Shown: positions 21,437 to 35,590 of the stretch, one piece after another | Numbering within the stretch: position 1 is the first letter of the stretch | Layout: each line of letters opens with the position of its first letter | NCBI RefSeq assembly: GCF_001641265.1 | Contig: NW_020167533.1 | Location: 1 to 64,000 of the forward strand | Direction: 5' to 3' | DNA length: 64,000 nt | From: Pseudogymnoascus destructans | Lineage: Eukaryota; Ascomycota; Leotiomycetes; Thelebolales; Thelebolaceae | Notes under the pieces: generated by a model | Told to the model about the DNA's origin: nothing | The model's database searches: none | What the model saw: only the letters and a program-made list of their open reading frames with translations | Translations under genes and position numbers: made by a program

Positions 21437-22177
21437 ATGCCTCGAATTCATCACAACACCTACGACCTCTGAAGGCTCCTCAAACTCCCAGCAAGCCACC
21501 TAGCTCCATACGCGTTAGAACACGAGGTGGGAGCGCTTTGCAGCCTAGAATCAAACGACTGGGTATGGATCTTTGTATATCAGCTGTACCTGGCGCCCTT
21601 CACCTTTGTGTCTTAATTAGTCTCCTACTCCCCTTTTACGAACAACGAGGTATAAATATATATCCTGTTTAGCCTTCTGTCAAAATCAAGGGGTCTTGTA
21701 TAAATAGAGTTGCGACTTCGATGTGGATAGCTTAGAGTAGCTACCAATGCGAAGTCAATTGGCCATCTAAATTCATTACCATTTACTGGTTTACGGTAGT
21801 TGATATAAATGATTTATGGAGTTAATTCCAAATATAACTCCAAAAGGTTGTGTTATAGCTTGTTTATGACCTCAAACAAATAATCACAAGAGCTGTACTA
21901 CCAGACTTGGGTAAATATTCTTTGGTTCCCGCTTTATACCGGGGTGCCTGTAAGGGACCCCTGTCGAAATAGTTAAATCGCGGTCCATCCATCATTTACG
22001 CGAATTGTTAATACCGTTTAAAAAGACCCCAAGATAACCTCCTTTCAACCATCTCAGTCTACACGATACTTAGACCCTGAAATTACACCAAATAAACCAC
22101 TACCTCTACATTAATCTGCTATTAAAGCTGGGCAACTTTCGAAATGATATCCTACCTATAATTCATACCAACTCAAT
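21437..22177. other. Intergenic, AT-rich
   Basis: 3' flank of TOM20 and promoter of the dynein gene. No other feature is seen. Confidence 0.5.
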
Positions 22178-25100
22178 ATGGTGACTTTGGTCTCATCTCC
22201 GGCAAGCCCCTCGGCGAATGGCGTCGCAGGCAGCCATTTTTCAACCGTAGATCCTACTGTGGTTGTTGAGCATCTCGCAAGGCTCATTGAGGCCAACTTG
22301 GGAGCTACAAGGAGAGAACTGGAGAGTATCGGCAGCTTGTTGTCGAAGTCGAGATACCCGGAAACCGTCCAACGTTGCACTCGTTTCGCAACAGAATCGC
22401 AAGTTGCCCTCTACGTGCAAAAAGATATCGTCGGAACGGAAGAAGATGCCAAACAGTCGTCAGATGGCCAGGGTATGTTCCAACATATTCTTGCAAATTA
22501 CGGGACAGAGGCTGATAATGGGCAGGTGGCTTTGCTTACACCCTGACCGGCGACCCAACATTATCCCCCCTGACAATCACCTCTCTGATTGTCACAAAAC
22601 GATCACCAGCAATAGATCCCTCGATACCAGTTGCTCTACAAATACATTCTATTGTGCTCCCTGGAGCGGCCGCCCAAACCACGACGACAGGTGGCTCTGG
22701 CCCAACTATCGAAGTCCTCTACAACCTCATCCATAATGGCCTCGGCCCGTTTTTCGATGCATATATCAAGAACCAAGCAGCAGCAAGTGGCAATAGCGGG
22801 CGGACAGAAGTCGACAGCAAGACTGGCATACAGGTCACCAAAAAGAGGATAGCTGACTTGGATCTGAGTCTCCGTCATCTCCAAGAAAACGTGGAAATCC
22901 CCGAGCTATCCCTTCCGCTCCACCCACTCGTACAAAATGCAGCAGATGAGGCGGCAGCCCGTGGAGCGAAGCCTACCGTGGATTACATTTCAGAGTCGAT
23001 ACTTCAAGACAGCACGTTCTTGAATAGCTTACAAACCACGGTCAACAACTGGATTAAGTCAATACAAACTATCACAAAGATGACCAGGGATGCCAAAACT
23101 GGAACGGCAAACCAAGAAATCGACTTCTGGCTGTCGAAAGAATCGGCGCTTGAGAGCATAGAAGCGCAATTGCGAAGTGACGGTGTCCAACTCACCCTGG
23201 AGATTCTCCGCCATGCAAAGCGATTCCAAGCAACCGTTAGTTTCACCGCAGATACTGGACTGAAAGAAGCTACGGAAATTGTCCAAAAATACAATCAGCT
23301 CATGCGTGATTTCCCTTTGGACGAATTGAACTCAGCTACAGCGCTTTCGAAGGTAGTAGAGGCTATTGGACAGATTTTCAACCATCTTAACAAGAAGTTG
23401 AGGATTTGCCCCTATCCCGTACCACGAACGCTGTCCCTTGTCGAAGCTATCTCGGCGGATCTTGACACCAAGCTGCACTCCTTACTTCATGGCAGATCGT
23501 TGATGCATCTCGACTATAGAGACTTCAAGGTCTTGATGACAACAGCGGATAGCATTTTTGCTGCATGGGACGAGAGTATTAAAGAGTTCACCAATGTTGC
23601 AAGAGAAGTGACCAGGAGGCGAAACGACAAGTTCATTCCTATCAAGATTAACTCCAGGCATGCGGCGCTTCAGCAGCGACTTAAATACGTCAATACATTC
23701 CGTGATAACCACGAGCAATTGCAACGAACTATTATCAATGTTTTAGGCCCCAATAGCAATGGAGGCGGTGTCGATGCTGGCTCGGCCAACGGCGTGGTCC
23801 TCATTGAAGAAATGGGCGATGTCGATGCTGTTGAAGAGGTGCAACAAGCATATGCCGCCTTGAAGAACGTCGATTTGTTGGACACGTCTCCGGAAGGCAC
23901 TCAATTCTGGGCGCAGCAGGAAACGGCCTATAATGAAAGAACCGCTAGAGTCGAGAACTCCATCATTGCAAGGCTGAGGGATCGCCTGGCTACCGCGAAC
24001 AGCGCCAATGAGAAGTTCAGAGTTTTCTCCAAGTTCAATGCACTCTTTGTACGACCAAAGATTCGAAGCGCCATTGCGGAGTATCAGACCGTTCTTATCA
24101 ATAATGTCAAAACCGATATTACAGCTCTCCACGAACGTTTCAAGCAGCAATACGGACATTCTGAGGCTCATGCTATGGCACAACTGCGCGATCTCCCCCC
24201 AGTGGCAGGTGCTATTATATGGGCACGACAAATCGAGAGACAGCTTGATGGCTATATGGAGAAGGTCGAAAATGTCTTGGGTCATGATTGGGCACTACAT
24301 GCCGAGGGTCAGAAACTCCAGACAGAGAGCAACATGTTCAGAAAGAAGCTCGACACACGACCTATTTTTGAAGCCTGGCTACATGATGTTCAGCGGAGAC
24401 AAATTAATATCACTGGCTTGCTCTTTGCCATCAACAAGAATAGATCGGCTGGCAATGCTCTGGAGCTTGCTGTCAACTTTAATCCTCAAGTCATTGCTCT
24501 CTTCAAGGAGACTCGCAACCTGGTGTGGCAAGGTTACCAGGTTCCTCACGCAATCAATAACATCTCGAAAGAAGCCAAACGAGTTTATCCGTACGCCGTC
24601 AGTCTCATGGAAAGCGTTCGCACGCTTGCGCAGACAAATCGCCAGATTTCGGAAATGTCAGATGTGTCAACTCTGCTCAGCGGATATCAGAACGATGTCC
24701 AAGCTCTCATTGCGAAAGGACTGCCGCTAAAGTGGGAGTCTTTCATCCACTCATATGATGTTCATATCAAGCAAACGTACCTACCGAACGGTACCATGGA
24801 CCACAACTCTGGCAACAGGAACGAAAGCAAGCATGTTCAATTTGTTCGCGAGTTTGGAGTCACTGTATCTCTGCTCCAGAACAAGACGGAAGTTCTCGCT
24901 TCAATCAACACAACGGTGCAAAGGGCGCTGGCTGATATTGAAACCTGTCCATACAATGAGACTACTTTCCAAGAAAGACTGGAAACTATTCAGATGGCTG
25001 TCGACCAGCTCAACTTGGAGAATTTCGTTAATCTGGACCACTGGGTTCATGGTATGAACCAGCGCATTGAGAATACTTTACTCGGACGACTCCATCAGGC

Positions 25101-28100
25101 AATAAAGACCTGGATCGAGGCTTTCCAGGATGTTCAATCTGAAACTGTCGATAGCGATAGTAGAAGGAGGCTTAAAACTGATCCAAACGATGTATCGATT
25201 TCCTCACTGCCAGTTATCCGCCAACTGGTCCATGAGATCACAATGCGGAACCAAGTTATTTATCTTGAACCTCCTCTTGAGTATGCTCGAGCAAATTGGG
25301 TTTCGGAGTTGCATGGCTGGCTCGGTGTCGTCTGTAACCTACGAAAAATCAAAGCCTCTCGATACCAAATGAGCATCGCCGCTTCCAGCGAGGCAGAGGC
25401 GCGATTCACAGACCTACCAAGGAATTGTGCCGATAGCTTACTTGAGGTGTACACCACCATCGAGAACCAGCTACTTGAAATCAGCCGTTACGTTGATAAA
25501 TGGCTGCAGTTCCAATCTCTTTGGGATCTCCAGTCAGGGCAAGTATACGAGATTCTGGGCGATCAATTATCAAAGTGGTTACAACTTCTTCGAGAAATTC
25601 GCAAAACTAGATCGACCTTCGATACTACCGAGGTTAGCCGCTCATTCGGCCATGTCACTATCGACTACGATCAAGTGCAAACAAAAGTCAACGCCAAGTA
25701 CGATCAATGGCAGCACGAGATTTTGACCAAGTTTGCAGGACGTCTCGGCACCAGAGTTCGCGAAGTGCATTCGGAGATCGAGAAGGCACGCAAGGATCTG
25801 GAAGTTCAATCTTTAGAAGCCAGCTCCACCGCACAGGCAGTCCAATTTATCACTATCGTCCAAGCCTGTAAGAGGAAGGTGAAGACTTGGGGGCCTGAAA
25901 TTGAGATATTCCGACAAGGCCACACAACCCTGGTTCGTGAAAGATATCAGTTCCCAGCAGATTGGCGATCCAACGAGCAGGTTGATTCTGAGTGGGATGC
26001 CCTCAATGAATTGCTCAACCGCAAGAGCAAGACTGTACAGGACCAGACAGATGCTCTCCGCGCTAAGATTGTGGCTGAGGATAGACTTGTGGGAGAAAAG
26101 ATCGCAGAAATCATCGTGCAATGGAACGAAGAAAAGCCCGTTTCGGGTACCATTGCACCTGGGGTGGCCTCCTCCACATTAACCTCCTTCGAGACACGAA
26201 TCACCAAGCTCCACGAAGAGTCGCTCATGGTTTCGCGTGCAAAGGAAGCCTTGGATATTCCTGGCAGCCCCGATGCCGCCCTCGCTGCCATCTTGGAAGA
26301 AGTGCAAGATTTCAAGGGTGTCTGGGCCGCCTTATCGACTATTTGGAAGAGCCTTAACGACCTTCGTGATACTCTTTGGAACAGCGTCCAGCCAAGAAAA
26401 CTGCGCACTTTAATCGATGGTCTTATTAAGATGACAAAGGATATGCCCAGCCGAATGCGTCAATATGCCGCCTTTGAACATATCCAGAACATCTTACGCA
26501 AGTTGCTGAAAGCCAACTCGCTCCTCGCTGAGATGAAATCTGAGGCGGTCCGTGATCGTCACTGGAACAAGATCTACAAGTCTCTTAGACCGGGGAAGCG
26601 CTATTCTCCTATCTCCATGACCCTTGGTGATGTTTGGGATCTCAACCTTGCGGCAAGCGAGGTAGTTATTCGGGACATCATTGCCCAGGCACAGGGAGAA
26701 ATGGCACTTGAAGAATTCCTTAAGCAGGTTCGGGAGATCTGGACAAACTACTCTCTTGATCTTGTGGCCTACCAGAATAAGTGCAAACTGATCCGTGGTT
26801 GGGATGATCTCTTCGCCAAGTGCAGCGAAAACCTCAACTCGCTGCAGGCCATGAGGCACTCACCTTACTACAAGGAATTCGAAGAGGAAGCTGCTTCTTG
26901 GGAAGACAAGCTTAATCGAGTTCACGTTTTGTTTGATGTCTGGATTGATGTGCAGCGCCAATGGGTCTACCTCGAAGGCGTATTCACCGGCAACGCTGAC
27001 ATCAAGCATCTTCTTCCTGTGGAGTCGAACAGATTTCAAAATATCAACACTGAATTCTTTTCGGTCATGAAGAAGGTGTACAAGGTACCATTTGTTCTTG
27101 ATGTCCTCAACATTCCAGAAGTCCAAAAGTCGTTGGAGCGCCTGGCGGATTTGTTGAACAAGATCCAGAAGGCCCTGGGAGAATATCTCGAAAGGGAGAG
27201 AGTATCATTCCCGCGATTTTACTTCGTTGGAGATGAAGATCTATTAGAGATTATCGGCAACAGCAATGATACACTCCGCATTGCAAAGCATTTCAAGAAG
27301 ATGTTTGCTGGATTATCTGGGCTTATAATGGATCAAGACGCGATCATTTCGGGCTTCACGTCAAGGGAGGGCGAAGAAGTTCGGTTGAAGAAGGAAATAT
27401 CTCTTGTCAAAACACCAAAGATCAACGATTGGCTGGCACTCCTAGAGAGTAGCATGAAGAGCACTCTCGCTGAACTACTCGCAGAGGCATACACCGAGTT
27501 CCATTCCCTCTTTACTGCCGAAGATGTGGACTCCACTCTTCTTAATGAGTACATCAAGAAATTTCCGGCTCAAATTGTTGTCCTCGCTACTCAGGCTGTC
27601 TGGACAAATGCAGTTGAGGCCTCTCTTCAAGCTGGCGGTTCTACTCTTCAAACCCTCTACGATCAAGAAGTGAAGGTCCTACGACTCCTTGCCACTACCG
27701 TTCTTGGGGATCTCGACCCAATTGAGCGAAAGAAGTGCGAGCACCTAATCACAGAATGTGTCCACCAGCGTGATGTAATTGAGAAGCTCGTCAGGCTCAA
27801 CGCAACGACTCAAACTCATTACATGTGGCTCCTGCAGATGCGATACGTCTACCAGCCTGAGGGTGACTTCTTGAACCGTATTTCGATCAACATGGCAAAT
27901 GCCAAGCTTAGCTACGGCTTCGAATACCTTGGAGTCGCAGAGAGACTCGTCAGAACACCCCTGACCGATCGTTGTTTCTTGACCTTAACTCAAGCTCTCT
28001 CCCAGCGACTTGGTGGGTCGCCATACGGTCCTGCCGGTACTGGTAAGACCGAGTCCGTCAAAGCCCTCGGTGTCCAGCTGGGTAGATTCACACTTGTATT

Positions 28101-31100
28101 CTGCTGTGACGATACTTTCGACTTCCAAGCTATGGGGCGAATTTTCCTTGGTATCTGTCAAGTTGGAGCCTGGGGTTGTTTCGATGAATTCAATCGTCTA
28201 GAAGAGCGAATCCTTTCGGCTGTTTCGCAACAGGTCCAGAATATCCAACTGGGTCTCAAGCAAGGTGTTGAGGACGAGAAATCGCAAATCGAGCTTGTTG
28301 GCCGCCAACTTCGAGTTAACGCCAACACCGGTATCTTCATCACGATGAACCCTGGTTATGCTGGTCGATCAAACCTGCCTGATAACCTGAAGAAACTTTT
28401 CCGCAGTGTGGCAATGTCGAAGCCAGATAAGGAGCTTATTGCTGAAGTTATGCTCTACTCCCAAGGTTTCAACCAAGCAAAGCAGCTCTCAAAGCAGACT
28501 GTACCATTCTTCGATCGCTGTGGAGCCAAGCTATCGAAACAAGCTCATTACGACTTTGGACTCCGTGCGCTTAAGAGTGTTCTCGTTAGCTCCGGTGGAT
28601 TGAAGCGTGCTAGGTTGACGGTATCTGGTGGCGACCTTGGCCCTGAAGAGGAGGTTGAGCCCCAAATCATTGTTCAGAGTATTCGTGAGACCATCGCTCC
28701 AAAGTTGATCAAGAGCGATGTGGAAATCATGAGAGCGATTGAAGAGGAATCTTTCCCTGGAGTTAAATATATTCCAGCAGCCCTTGAGGAACTTAAGGCA
28801 TCCATGCAAAGTATTGCGGCTGAACGAAACCTTGTTGTCAATGACACTTGGATGACGAAGATCCTACAACTATTCCAAATCCAAACAATTCACCACGGTG
28901 TTATGATGGTTGGTAACTCTGGCTCCGGAAAGACAGCAGCCTGGAAAGTTCTCCTTCAAGCTTTACAACAAGTCGAGGGCGTCGAAGGCGTCTGCCATGT
29001 TATTGACTCGAAGGTCATGTCTAAGGAGGCTTTGTACGGCAACCTCGACTCTACCACCCGAGAGTGGACTGATGGTCTGTTTACAAGCATTCTTCGCAAG
29101 ATCGTCGACAACCTGAGAGGCGAAGAAACAAAGCGCCATTGGATCGTCTTCGATGGAGACGTCGATCCAGAGTGGGTTGAAAATCTCAACAGTGTTCTTG
29201 ATGACAACAAGCTCTTGACTTTGCCGAATGGAGAACGTCTCAACCTCCCATCAAACGTACGAATCATGTTCGAGGTTGAGACCCTCAAGTATGCTACACT
29301 GGCAACAGTCAGTCGTTGCGGTATGGTTTGGTTCAGTGAGGATACTGTCACACCAACGATGATGGTAGACAACTATCTCGGAAAGCTTCGCAAGGTGGCA
29401 TTGGAGGATCTCGACGAAGACTCCGTTGCTACAGGCCAAACCACAGCCAAGGCATTGGCCATCCAAGAGGAAGTCTCGGATTTGTTACAATCCTATCTTA
29501 AGACAGAAGACTTCCTCCTCACTGCACTGGAGCATGCGGAAAATTTCAAACACATTATGGAGTTCACGGTTGCCCGCGTCCTGAACACCTTATTCTCTCT
29601 CCTCAACAAGACAGTTCGGGATATTGTGGAATACAATGCTCAGCATGTTGATTTCCCCTTGGATTCCGATCAGGTCGAATCGTTTGTGTCGAAGAAGCTA
29701 CTTCTTTCACTCGTATGGTCCTTGACGGGTGATTGTCCACTTGGTGACCGAAAGGTGTTCGGTGATTATGTCGCGACTCTGTCTACCTTTGGCTCGCCAC
29801 TTCTCGAGGGCAACTCGTCTTTGATCGATTTCGACGTCACGTTGCCTCAAGCACAGTGGGTTTCGTGGCAAAACCAGGTGCCAACGATCGAGGTCAATAC
29901 ACACTCGATTACCCAGACTGATGTTGTCATTCCAACCTTGGATACTGTGCGCCACGAGGATGTCCTTTACTCATGGCTCGCCGAACATAAGCCGCTACTG
30001 CTATGTGGGCCGCCTGGTTCCGGAAAGACGATGACATTATTCAGCGCTCTTCGCAAGCTACCCAACATGGAGGTCGTTGGACTGAATTTCTCGAGTGCGA
30101 CCACGCCAGACCTGTTGATTAAGACCTTTGAGCAGTACTGCGAGTACAAAAAGACATTGAACGGCGTTATTTTGTCCCCAACCCAAATCGGCAGATGGCT
30201 TGTACTGTTCTGCGACGAGATCAACTTGCCGTCGCCTGACAAGTACGGAACACAGCGTGCCATCTCCTTCCTGAGACAGCTTGTCGAGCAGAACGGTTTC
30301 TGGCGAACATCCGATAAGACATGGGTTACACTCGATAGGATCCAATTTGTGGGTGCCTGTAACCCTCCTACGGATGCTGGCCGTACCCCAATGGGCGCCA
30401 GATTCCTGAGACATGCTCCATTGATCATGGTTGATTATCCCGGCCAACAATCACTCAAGCAGATTTACGGCACCTTCACCAGTGCTGTGCTGAAGATTGT
30501 TCCGTCTCTAAGGGGTTACTCCGAGGCACTTACCAATGCCATGGTTCAATTTTATATCGAATCCCAGGAGCGCTTCACGCCAAAGATCCAGCCTCACTAC
30601 GTATACAGTCCTCGTGAACTCACAAGATGGGTGCGAGGTATTTACGAAGCTATTAGACCACTTGATACTCTTTCTGTGGAAGGGCTAGTACGTATCTGGG
30701 CGCATGAGGCACTTCGACTCTTCCAGGATCGTCTCGTCTCCGAAGATGAACGAAAATGGACTGACGATGCTGTCCGCCGAAACGCGCTTGAGTTTTTCCC
30801 AATGATGGACGAAACCAAAGCTCTCGCTGGACCGATCCTGTATTCCAACTGGCTCTCAAAGAACTACGTTCCTGTCGATAGAGAACAACTGCGCGAGTTC
30901 GTAAAGGCTAGGCTAAAGACTTTCTGTGAGGAGGAAGTTGATGTACCTCTGATTCTTTTCAATGACGTCCTCGAGCACGTTCTACGCATTGATCGAGTAT
31001 TCAGACAACCGCAAGGCCATCTTATTTTGATTGGTGTCAGTGGCAGTGGCAAGACGACATTGTCCAGATTTGTTGCCTGGATGAATGGCCTGAGGGTTTT

Positions 31101-34100
31101 CCAAATCAAGGTCCACGGCAAGTACTCAGCTGAGGACTTTGACGACGACCTGCGCGATGTTCTTCGTCGCAGTGGATGTAAGGGCGAGAAGATTTGCTTC
31201 ATTATGGATGAAGCTAACGTCCTTGATTCCGGATTCCTTGAGCGAATGAACACATTGCTTGCCAATGCCGAGGTTCCTGGTTTGTTTGAAGGCGATGAGT
31301 TAGCATCCCTGATGACTGCCTGCAAGGAAGGTGCTCAACGCCAAGGTCTCTTACTCGACTCCCAGGAGGAACTCTACAAGTGGTTCACGCAACAGATCAT
31401 CAAGAACCTTCATGTTGTGTTCACGATGAACCCGCCTGAAGACGGCCTTTCGTCCAAGGCAGCGACTAGTCCTGCTCTTTTTAATCGTTGTGTCCTGAAC
31501 TGGTTTGGCGACTGGTCTGATCAAGCATTGTTCCAAGTTGGATCCGAGTTAACCCATTCTGTCGACCTGGACCGTCCGAACTACACCCCGTCCGACAGTA
31601 TCCCAGTCGCATATCGCGAGCTCTCCTTACCTGCCAGCCACCGGGATGCAGTTGTCAACGCAATGGTCTATATCCACTACTCCCTGCAGCGCTTCAACCT
31701 CAAGTTGCTCAAGCAACAGAGCAGAGTCACTTTCCTCACTCCCAGGCACTTCTTGGACTTCGTTGCTCAGTACGTCAAGCTTTACAATGAAAAGCGCGAA
31801 GACTTGGAGGATCAGCAGCGTCATTTGAACGTTGGCCTGGAGAAATTGAGAGATACCGTGGATAAAGTTCGCGATCTTCGCATCAGCCTGGCCGAGAAAA
31901 CTGGCCAACTTGAGCGTAAGGACGCAGAGGCAAACGAGAAGCTCCAACGTATGATTGCCGATCAACGATTGGCGGAACAGCGCAAGACCACATCTCTAGA
32001 GATCCAATCTGCGCTTGAGAAGCAGGAAGTGGCAGTGGCTGAACGCCGAGAGCTTGTCCTGAACGACCTGGCGAATGCTGAGCCTGCCGTTATCGAGGCA
32101 CAAAAGAGTGTCAGCAATATCAAGAAGCAGCACCTAACAGAAGTACGTTCCATGTCCAACCCACCAAGGGGTGTTAAACTTGCTTTGGACTCTGTTTGTA
32201 CTCTGCTTGGCCACCGCATCGACAGCTGGAAGACAGTTCAGGGTATCATTCGACGTGATGATTTCATTGCAAGTATCGTCAATTATGACAATGAGAAGCA
32301 GATGACGAAGAACCTTCGAGTCAAGATGCGAAACGATTTCCTTTCCAAAGAAGACTTCACCTACGAAAAGGTCAGCCACGCCAGTAAAGCATGTGGACCT
32401 CTCGTCCAGTGGGTTGAGGCTCAAGTCAACTATTCCGAGATTCTGGATCGTGTTGGGCCGTTGAGGGAAGAGGTGGGCCTGCTGGAAGAGAAGGCTCTCG
32501 AGACCAAGGCGGAGGCACAGGCCGTTGAAAATACCATCACTGCACTGGAGCAAAGTATTGCACGCTACAAGACGGAATATGCAGCCCTTATTAGTGAGAC
32601 ACAGGCAATCAAGTCGGAGATGTCACGAGTTCAATTTAAGGTCGACCGCAGTGTTCGTCTTCTTGACAGCTTATCGTCGGAGAGAACTAGATGGGAGGAT
32701 GCAAGCAAATCATTCGAAACCCAGATCAGCACCTTGGTCGGAGATGTTCTAGTTGCAGCTGCCTTCCTGGCATACAGTGGACTTTACGACCAGCAATTCC
32801 GCAAAAATATGATGGATGATTGGCTCAGCCAACTCCAGATGTCTGGCATCGATTTCAAGCAGCACAACCCGATCACCGAATACCTGTCATCGGCTGATGA
32901 GAGACTAAGCTGGCAAGAAAATTCTCTGCCAGTCGATGATCTCTGCACTGAAAATGCTATTATCTTGAAGCGCTTCAATCGTTATCCTCTGATCATCGAT
33001 CCTTCCGGACGTGTCACAGAGTTCCTTCAGAAGGAATGCAAGGATCGGAGATTGACTGTTACCAGTTTCCTGGATGATTCGTTCACCAAACAGCTTGAGA
33101 GTTCACTCCGTTTCGGTAACCCCATCTTGATTCAAGATGCCGAGCATTTGGATCCAATCCTTAACCACGTCCTCAACAAGGAATACCAAAAGACTGGTGG
33201 ACGTGTCCTCATCCAGCTCGGTAAACAAGAGATCGATTTCTCCCCAGCCTTCAAGATCTACCTCTCGACCAGAGATCCATCTGCTACGTTTGCACCAGAC
33301 ATATGCAGTCGCACAACTTTCGTCAATTTCACCGTCACCCAGAGCAGTCTCCAAACGCAATCATTGAACGAAGTCCTGAAATCTGAGCGACCTGACGTGG
33401 ATGAGCGAAGATCCAACCTGATCAAATTACAGGGAGAATTCAAGGTCCATCTTCGCCAATTGGAGAAGCGTCTTTTGCAAGCTTTGAACGAGTCCCGTGG
33501 CAATATCTTGGATGATGACAACGTCATTGAGACTCTCGAGACGTTGAAGAAGGAGGCCGCTGAAATCTCAAAGAAGATGAGCAACACCGAAGGGGTGATG
33601 GCAGAAGTGGACGCAATCACACTTCAGTACAATATCATTGCTCGTTCTTGCAGCGCTGTGTTTGCTGTTCTCGAACAGCTCCATTACCTTAACCACTTCT
33701 ACCAGTTTTCGTTGCAATATTTCCTGGATATTTTCAACAGCGTGCTTCACGACAACCCAAGGTTGGCCACCGAGACAGATCACAATGTTCGACGGGATAT
33801 TATCATAGAAGACCTTTTCGTGAAAACGTACCAGCGAACTTCGCTCGGATTGTTACAGAAGGACCGCATAACCTTCGCAATGTTGCTTGCGCAGGTTTCG
33901 CCGTTTAAGATGGAAAAGAGCCTCATTGACTTAATCCTGGATGATGGCATTGATGGTACCGATCTATCCACCGAGACGGACCGCAAGGAAGAAATGTTTG
34001 CACGAGCAGCGCGTGTTTCTGCTCTAAAGGGTAAGCTGGACAACATACCTCCTGTAGATTTGGACCGTTTCCTGTGCGAAGAAATGGGAGAGAATTTTAT

Positions 34101-35343
34101 CCCCAAGATCTGGGACGACAATACCAGCGAGATAGACAAGGAGCTGCTATCATTACTTGTCGTTAAGATCTTCCGCCTCGACCGATTTGTTCCTTCCGCA
34201 GAGCGTTTCGTTACCGCGGTGTTCGGCTCGAGAATCTTCGACATGACAGAAGACCTAAGCCAGACTGTCGAACAGGTCTCAGCAAGCCGCCCTATTGCGC
34301 TCTGCTCCAGCCCCGGATTTGATGCCAGTTACAAGGTGGACAGCCTCGTTGAAAGAGTCCAGGCTTCTTGCACGAACATCGCCATGGGTTCAAACGAGGG
34401 ATTGTCAACGGCAGACAAGGCAATTAGCAACGCAGCCGCCACTGGAAACTGGGTGCTCATCAAGAATGTTCACTTGGCACCTACGTGGCTTCAAAGTCTT
34501 GAGAAACGTATGGATTCTCTCAAGCCACACCCAGACTTCAGGCTCTTCCTGTCGATGGAATCGAGTCCGAAAATTCCTGTCAATTTGCTGAGAGCTTCTC
34601 GCGTCTTGATGTACGAGCAACCTGCTGGAGTGAGAGCGAATATGAAAGATTCTCTTTCGTCTGTTTCGACCAGGGCGATCAAGACACCGGTTGAGCGAAC
34701 CCGCCTCTACCTTCTGCTCTCTTTCCTACATGCAGTTGTACAAGAGCGTCTGCGCTATGCGCCAAACCTTGGATGGAAGGGTTTCTGGGAGTTCAATGAC
34801 AGTGATGTATGTATTATCCGAACCACCTACACAAGTATCCTTTACTAACCTCGTTTACAGTATGAATGCTCTGCTTATGTGATCGACACCTGGGTCGAGT
34901 CCGTTTCCGCCGGCCGGTCAAACGTTGCACCCCAGAATCTCCCATGGGATATGCTACGAACTTTGATTACTGAAACTTATGGAGGGAAGATTGACGACGA
35001 GGGAGACTTCGCACGCCTTACCGAGCTAGTTGAATCCATCATGACTCCCGCGGCATATGAGATCGGACACAAGCTTGTGGAAAGCACACCAGGGCTCACC
35101 GTAGTCACCGATGGAAGTGATGGAAGCCTGGTTGTCCCCAGCGGAACCGGGTTGAAAGAATATATGGAGTGGGTGAACAAGTTGCCCGAGAGAGAGCCGC
35201 CGACTTACCTCGGCCTGCCGGCGAACGCAGAGAAGCTGCTCCTTGTGGGCTTGGGAAGGAGCATGATTGGAAATCTCGGGAAGATCACCGAGATTCTTGA
35301 TGAGGGGGAGCAGTTGATGGCTGAGGCGGCCGTAGCGGCCTGA
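22178..35343 (+). CDS. Cytoplasmic dynein 1 heavy chain
   Basis: Exons: 22178-22472, 22526-34806, 34861-35343. The introns are 53 and 54 nt, and the total is 4353 codons, 4352 residues, matching fungal dyneins such as the nudA/ro-1 products. The N-terminal tail (about 1-1300) binds intermediate chains and dimerises, and the linker follows. P-loops of the AAA ring are at about residues 1933 (GPAGTGKTE, AAA1), 2228 (GNSGSGKTA, AAA2), 2593 (GPPGSGKTM, AAA3) and 2937 (GVSGSGKTT, AAA4). The stalk coiled coil starts near 3185, and the microtubule-binding tip lies near 3310 (SNPPRGVKLALDS). AAA5, AAA6 and the short fungal C-terminus complete the protein. This is the minus-end-directed motor for nuclei, endosomes and spindles. 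The 12.3-kb middle exon is uninterrupted. Confidence 0.98.
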
Positions 35344-35534
35344 GGAAGAAGAGCGGGACGAGGCTCATGTGTTGAAGATTTCGTTCGTATGATTTTGGAT
35401 CAGTTGTATATTTAGCTTATTTCAGCGCGCGTCGTCTTGCTTTGCAAGGATAGGGCTAGATTGTACGGGTACGGGAAGCGGTGGTCTGTCTGTCTTATAC
35501 CCCCTTTTCTTATGTATATGTTTTCTTACATGGA

Positions 35535-35590
35535 GATACAGTAAAACCTCCAAATAAAGACCCTTTAAATAATAAGCTTTTAAGAATGGG
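35535..35590. mobile_element. Possible solitary end of a pogo/Tigger-type DNA transposon
   Basis: The sequence TACAGTAAAACCTCC followed by an AT-rich segment (AAATAAAGACCC) has the CAGT...CCTC form of pogo/Tigger inverted termini next to a TA. No second terminus is evident nearby. It lies at the end of the broken sulfotransferase-like gene and supplies its last codons. Confidence 0.35.

Noticed and set aside
23004..34682. Many antisense frames of 60-180 codons opposite the dynein exon
   Set aside because: They are mirror frames of a conserved coding sequence, with no independent motif or splice signals.
22654..34848. Dynein read as a single 4064-codon ORF starting at GTG 22654
   Set aside because: The true start is the upstream exon at 22178, joined by a 53-nt intron, and the last 160 codons are in a third exon. 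The full length then matches fungal dyneins.
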